A DNA stretch of 64,000 nucleotides from Verrucomicrobiota bacterium (GTDB lineage Bacteria > Verrucomicrobiota > Verrucomicrobiia > CAIQCK01), in assembly GCA_016222825.1 (NCBI GenBank), contig JACRQF010000019.1, positions 186,001 through 250,000 on the forward strand, written 5' to 3'. Below the pieces are notes generated by a model, which was given only the letters and a program-made list of their open reading frames with translations, ran no database searches and was not told where the DNA came from. Below are positions 60,572-64,000 of the stretch, one piece after another. Every line of letters starts with the position of its first letter. Position 1 is the first letter of the stretch. The position numbers and the translations under genes are program-made.

Positions 60572-61636
60572 TTACGGGTTCAACTCGACGATGTCCATCT
60601 TTGAGCGGTTGTCCACACCGGCGCCCATCTCGGTGGCAAAGCGCACATGGCGCCCGCGGTCGCGCAGGCTCGGCATGTTGGCCGCCTTGCGGCGCTTCTC
60701 GACGGCCTCCAACGCCAGCGCGTCGAGCGCCACCGGGTCGCGGCTCAGCCAGATCTCGCCCGGCGTCCACGTCGCTTGCGGCTCAAACCGCGGCCCGCCG
60801 GCATACTGGGCCACGAGCGAGTCGAGGATGTTCAACACCAGTTTCTCGCTGATGGGCGGCCGCACGCAAAGCTCGGCGATGCCGGCGTCGTAGTGCATGC
60901 TCTCGGTTTGGAACCGGCGGTTGTTGTCCACCGACCCCATCGCGATGTTGTAAAGACAGCCGGTGATGCCGACGTGCTTGTTGTCCATCAGCACGGGAAT
61001 GTTGATGAGCTTGGTCACCCGCTCGCTGACGATGCGCGAGTAATAAGACCGCTCGCTCAGTTCGCGCTCGCCGAATTCCAGGTCGCCCCAGATGACCGTG
61101 CCAACGTGCGGCACCCGGTAATACACCCGGCTGTCCCAACCCACGTTCGGCATCGTGCCAAAACACAACGGTCCCTCGCCGCTATCGCGAAGCTCCCAGC
61201 CCGCCGCCACCAGATTCTCATCGGACCGGTCCCAGATGATGATGTTCCTGGCCGGCACGCCCGCGCGGCGCAGGCCGTTCACCACGGCGTTCACGATCTC
61301 GTGGCGCGTGCCCATCGCCGGGCCGGGCAGTGAGTTGATCTTGATGCCGACCACGTCTTCCGGCTTGGCGAACTCGCGCCACGCCGCGGTGGCGTCCGCC
61401 GCCTGCGTCAGCGCGACCAAGCCCCGCTCGATCATTCGCGTCACGCGTTCGATCTGCGGCGAGTAGAACTCCACCGACCTCGCGTCGCGGACAATGACCA
61501 CACGCGACCGGCGCGCCACCTCGGCGGGTGAGTCGGACAACGACGGCCTTTGCGCCCGGCCCGGAGCGGCGGCAGCGAACAGCAATGCGCCCGCCGCGAC
61601 AGCACCGAGTTGCCGCAAGAAAGCTCGTCTTTGCAT
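60572..61636 (-). CDS. Tat-exported DUF362-domain protein
   Basis: The 354-residue protein begins MQRRAFLRQLGAVAAGALLFAAAAP, a twin-arginine signal (RRAFLR) that exports folded, often cofactor-bearing, proteins. The rest has a DUF362 pattern: VGIKINSLPGPAMGTRHE, NIIIWDRSDE, KLINIPVLMDNKHVGITGCL and LSRDPVALDALALEA. No CxxC cluster motifs are present, so the 4Fe-4S ferredoxin part found in some DUF362 proteins is absent. The start at 61636 is fixed by the Tat motif. Confidence 0.85.
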   Translation of the reverse strand: MQRRAFLRQLGAVAAGALLFAAAAPGRAQRPSLSDSPAEVARRSRVVIVRDARSVEFYSPQIERVTRMIERGLVALTQAADATAAWREFAKPEDVVGIKINSLPGPAMGTRHEIVNAVVNGLRRAGVPARNIIIWDRSDENLVAAGWELRDSGEGPLCFGTMPNVGWDSRVYYRVPHVGTVIWGDLEFGERELSERSYYSRIVSERVTKLINIPVLMDNKHVGITGCLYNIAMGSVDNNRRFQTESMHYDAGIAELCVRPPISEKLVLNILDSLVAQYAGGPRFEPQATWTPGEIWLSRDPVALDALALEAVEKRRKAANMPSLRDRGRHVRFATEMGAGVDNRSKMDIVELNP

Positions 61637-61651
61637 GAGGTGGTGGTTATC

Positions 61652-61680
61652 TTGACACACGGCGTTAGGCATGATAGCTC
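61652..61680 (+). promoter_or_regulatory. candidate promoter of the TPR lipoprotein gene
   Basis: TTGACA (61652-61657) is a perfect -35 box in the gap between the divergent DUF362 and TPR genes. The -10 box 16-17 bases later (ATAGCT or TAGCTC) is weak, so the claim rests on the -35 box. Confidence 0.3.
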
Positions 61681-61697
61681 GCACACGCGCGGGAAGC

Positions 61698-63479
61698 ATG
61701 AAAAAAGTGTTGGCACTATTAGTGGCGGTTGCGGTGTCGCTGGTGGCCGGCTGCGGGCCGCTGGATCCGCAGTCACAGGTCAACGCCGGCGCCGAGGCGC
61801 TGGCGCGCGGCGGCACCACCAACCTCGTCCGCGCGGTCTATCTGCTCGAACAGGCCGCGCGCGACCTGCCCGGCGACGCCCGCTGCCAGAACCTCTACGG
61901 CATGGCGCTCTACGACTTCGGCAAGCCGAAGGAGGCGGCGGAGGCGTTTCAGAAGGCCGTCGCCTGTGACAGGAACAATCCCGCGTTCCGCTACAACCTC
62001 GGCCTCGCCGCGTATGCCCAGCGCGACCTCGCCACGGCGCTGGAGCAGTTCCAAAGCTGCACCGCGCTCGACCCGCGCAATGTCCCGGCGTGGCTGTTTC
62101 TTGGCGCGACCTACCTGAACTTGAACAAGCTCGACGAAGCCTTCCGCGCTACGCGCAACGCCTACGACATGGACAAGAACAGCGCGGAAGCGTTGTCCAA
62201 CCTCGCCGTGATCTCATGCCGTCGGGGCCGGCCGCGCGATGCCGAGACGTGGCTGAACGAGGCGCTGCGGGTCGCTCCCAACAATCCGCAGGTCGCGCTG
62301 AACATGGCGCGGCTCTATGAGCTGGAACTCAAGGACAAGCGGCGCGCGCTGGAGTTCTACCGCCGTTACAGCGCGCTCGCGCCCGATTCGCAGTTGCGGT
62401 TCACGGTGCTGCGCTCGACGCGCCAGTTGGAGCTTGACCTGAACCTGCCGCCGTCGCCGTTGCCGGCCGCCACCAACGCGCAGCCGGTTGTTGCGGCCGC
62501 GCCGATCATCGTAAACACAAGCACGCCGACGCCGACGGTGACGATGACCTCGGAACTGCAACCAGCCGCGCTCGACGCGTTGATCGCCCAACTGAAGGCC
62601 GCTGGCCGCAACCGCGACGCCGCCGAGGTCTCGCTGTCGCTCGCCGACCACTACCAGCAGCAGCACGACACCCACAGCGCCAGCGCCGCCTACGCGCAGG
62701 CCGTCGAGTTGGATCCGCTGAATTCGCTCACGCACTTCCGGCTCGGCGAGCTATTCCTGCAACAAGGCCAGAAAGCGCCGGCGTTGCAGAGCTTCCAGGA
62801 GGCCGTCCGCCTGAAGCCGGATTTCGTCGCTGCGTTGCGCCGCGCCGCGCCGCTCGCCGCCGAGATCGGTTTGCCCGCCGTCGCCGTCGCCGCTTACAAG
62901 CGGATCGTGGAACTTGACCCGAACGACGCCCGCGCGTTGTTTCACCTGGGCGATTTGCAGGACCGTTACCTCAAGAACCGCACCGTGGCGGATCAAACCT
63001 ACCAGACGTTCCTGAAAAGGTTCCCGACCGCCCCCGACGCCGCCACCGTGCGGTCGCGTCTCAGCAGGTCGAGCGCCGCCAGCCGCGAGATCGCCAAACC
63101 CGTTGTCAAGCCCTCGCCGAAACTGATCACCCGGACAGAGGAACCGGCGCCGATGAAACTGCCGTTGCCCACAGCGCATCCTGCGCCGCCGCCAGCGCCG
63201 CCACCGGATCGGCGCACGCCGCAGGAGCGCTATCAGGATGCGTTCCTGTTGCTGCAGCGCGGCGCCTACGCCGAAGCCGGGCCACAGTTCGAGGCGTTGC
63301 TGCGGGTGGACCCGAATTTCGCGAAGGCGCATCTGGCACTCGGCCAGATCTATTCGCAACGCGCCGAGACGAAGACCAAGGCGCGGCAGCACTACATCCA
63401 ATTCCTCCAGTTGCGCCCCGACGATCCGAAGGCGCCCGAAGTGCGTCGCTGGCTGAATGAGACGCGGTGGATGCCGTGA
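61698..63479 (+). CDS. TPR-repeat lipoprotein
   Basis: The 593-residue product starts MKKVLALLVAVAVSLVAGC with lipobox VAGC. At least nine tetratricopeptide units follow in two blocks: about 20-240 (AFRYNLGLAAYAQRDLATALE, AWLFLGATYLNLNKLDEAF) and about 300-600 (LTHFRLGELFLQQGQKAPALQ). A Pro/Thr/Ser-rich linker lies near 250-285 and a Pro-rich one near 495-520. It is probably a scaffold at the outer membrane. Earlier ATG at 61671 would remove the clean signal peptide. Confidence 0.88.
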   Translation: MKKVLALLVAVAVSLVAGCGPLDPQSQVNAGAEALARGGTTNLVRAVYLLEQAARDLPGDARCQNLYGMALYDFGKPKEAAEAFQKAVACDRNNPAFRYNLGLAAYAQRDLATALEQFQSCTALDPRNVPAWLFLGATYLNLNKLDEAFRATRNAYDMDKNSAEALSNLAVISCRRGRPRDAETWLNEALRVAPNNPQVALNMARLYELELKDKRRALEFYRRYSALAPDSQLRFTVLRSTRQLELDLNLPPSPLPAATNAQPVVAAAPIIVNTSTPTPTVTMTSELQPAALDALIAQLKAAGRNRDAAEVSLSLADHYQQQHDTHSASAAYAQAVELDPLNSLTHFRLGELFLQQGQKAPALQSFQEAVRLKPDFVAALRRAAPLAAEIGLPAVAVAAYKRIVELDPNDARALFHLGDLQDRYLKNRTVADQTYQTFLKRFPTAPDAATVRSRLSRSSAASREIAKPVVKPSPKLITRTEEPAPMKLPLPTAHPAPPPAPPPDRRTPQERYQDAFLLLQRGAYAEAGPQFEALLRVDPNFAKAHLALGQIYSQRAETKTKARQHYIQFLQLRPDDPKAPEVRRWLNETRWMP

Positions 63480-63488
63480 GCTTTGCCG

Positions 63489-64000
63489 CTACTTCACGAC
63501 TGGCCGAATCACGAGGTTGCGGTAGTCCACGCTCGTGTGGTCGCCTTGGAGATAAATCGGGCCGGGGCGGAACTCATCCGAGGTCAGCGCGCCACCCGTG
63601 CAGCCGAGCAGCGGCTGGTTATCAATAATCTTCTTGCCGTTGAGGATGACCGTGACGTGGCGGTCCACCAGCGTGATGTCCATCGTCTGCCACTCGCCCG
63701 CCGGCTTCTCGGCGGCGACGGTCGGCGTGATGCGGCTGTAAACGCCGCCCATATTATGCGAGTCGAGCGGCTTGCCGCACGTGTCGGCCACCTGCACCTC
63801 GTAGATGCCGCGCAAGTAAACACCGCTGTTGCCGCCCTTCGGAACGCGCACCTCCAGTGTGAGCCGGAAGTCCTCAAACTCCTGCTCCGTGCGAAGGTTT
63901 GCGTAGCCCTTGTGCTTGCCCGGCTCCTGAGGGGCATCGTTGACCAGGATGCCATCCTTCGCACTCCAGCCGTTCGGGGCGTTTGGATTGAGCGCCTTCC
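63489..64000 (-). CDS. DUF1080-type secreted hydrolase-like protein, 3' part
   Basis: The frame is open to the window edge, so the start is missing. The visible 170 residues show the DUF1080 (3-keto-disaccharide hydrolase-like) pattern: FRLTLEVRVPKGGNSGVYLRG, VADTCGKPLDSHNMGGVYSRI and GPIYLQGDHTSVDYRNLVI. It is a concanavalin-like beta sandwich, usually exported. Genes of this family are abundant in Verrucomicrobiota and Planctomycetota. It converges with the TPR gene, leaving nine bases between stops. Confidence 0.9.
   Translation of the reverse strand, partial: KALNPNAPNGWSAKDGILVNDAPQEPGKHKGYANLRTEQEFEDFRLTLEVRVPKGGNSGVYLRGIYEVQVADTCGKPLDSHNMGGVYSRITPTVAAEKPAGEWQTMDITLVDRHVTVILNGKKIIDNQPLLGCTGGALTSDEFRPGPIYLQGDHTSVDYRNLVIRPVVK

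Overview
The window is about 64 kb of GC-rich bacterial chromosome. The gene content points to a free-living Gram-negative of the Verrucomicrobiota, probably near Pedosphaerales/Limisphaerales. The signs are very large secreted repeat proteins, many secreted glycoside hydrolases, DUF1080, DUF362 and NHL proteins, an ECF sigma/FecR pair, and several families of short palindromic repeats lying between or inside genes. The lineage is an inference; no rRNA or tRNA gene was seen. No prophage, insertion sequence or CRISPR array was seen either.

Layout. 1-5819: the tail of a Nudix hydrolase, then a minus-strand series (site-2 protease with CBS domains, phosphofructokinase, a secreted GH10-like hydrolase, two small envelope proteins). 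5936-9841: a sigma-54 response regulator and a secreted GH42-like protein. 9867-21990: minus strand, a 1212-residue RCC1/tandem-repeat protein, a 1903-residue hydrolase-like protein with a dockerin-like domain, a FecR-type protein with an unknown C-terminal domain, and its ECF sigma factor. 22069-24494: M48 protease, LemA and zinc-ribbon operon. 24661-29840: purH, a trpB2-type gene, a secreted cyclase, a YdcF-like protein and a HAD phosphatase. 29865-36721: a thymidylate-synthase-family enzyme, a DUF2934 micro-protein, RlmI, lysine 2,3-aminomutase, and a PHP-domain secreted protein. 36841-41761: FHA protein, NTF2-like protein, a P1B-type ATPase fused to an HflK-like SPFH domain, and hflC. 42010-50384: a plus-strand cluster for extracellular polymer breakdown (GH10, a sialidase-nucleoside hydrolase fusion, a GH42-like protein, an unknown periplasmic protein). 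50332-58800: uvrC, murJ, a DEAD-box helicase, a CPBP protease, thiL, tsaE, tsaB and alr. 58811-64000: NHL protein, small membrane protein, Tat-exported DUF362 protein, TPR lipoprotein, and the end of a DUF1080 protein.

Three things deserve most attention. First, the metal-type P-ATPase fused to HflK and followed by hflC, a possible transporter-stomatin complex. Second, short inverted-repeat elements have become part of genes: one lies in frame inside rlmI, one in the HflK domain, and one supplies the last codons of the FecR gene together with the start codon and signal peptide of the next gene. Third, the sialidase-nucleoside hydrolase fusion inside a translationally coupled hydrolase cluster. 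All functions are inferred from sequence motifs read by eye; no database search was possible.
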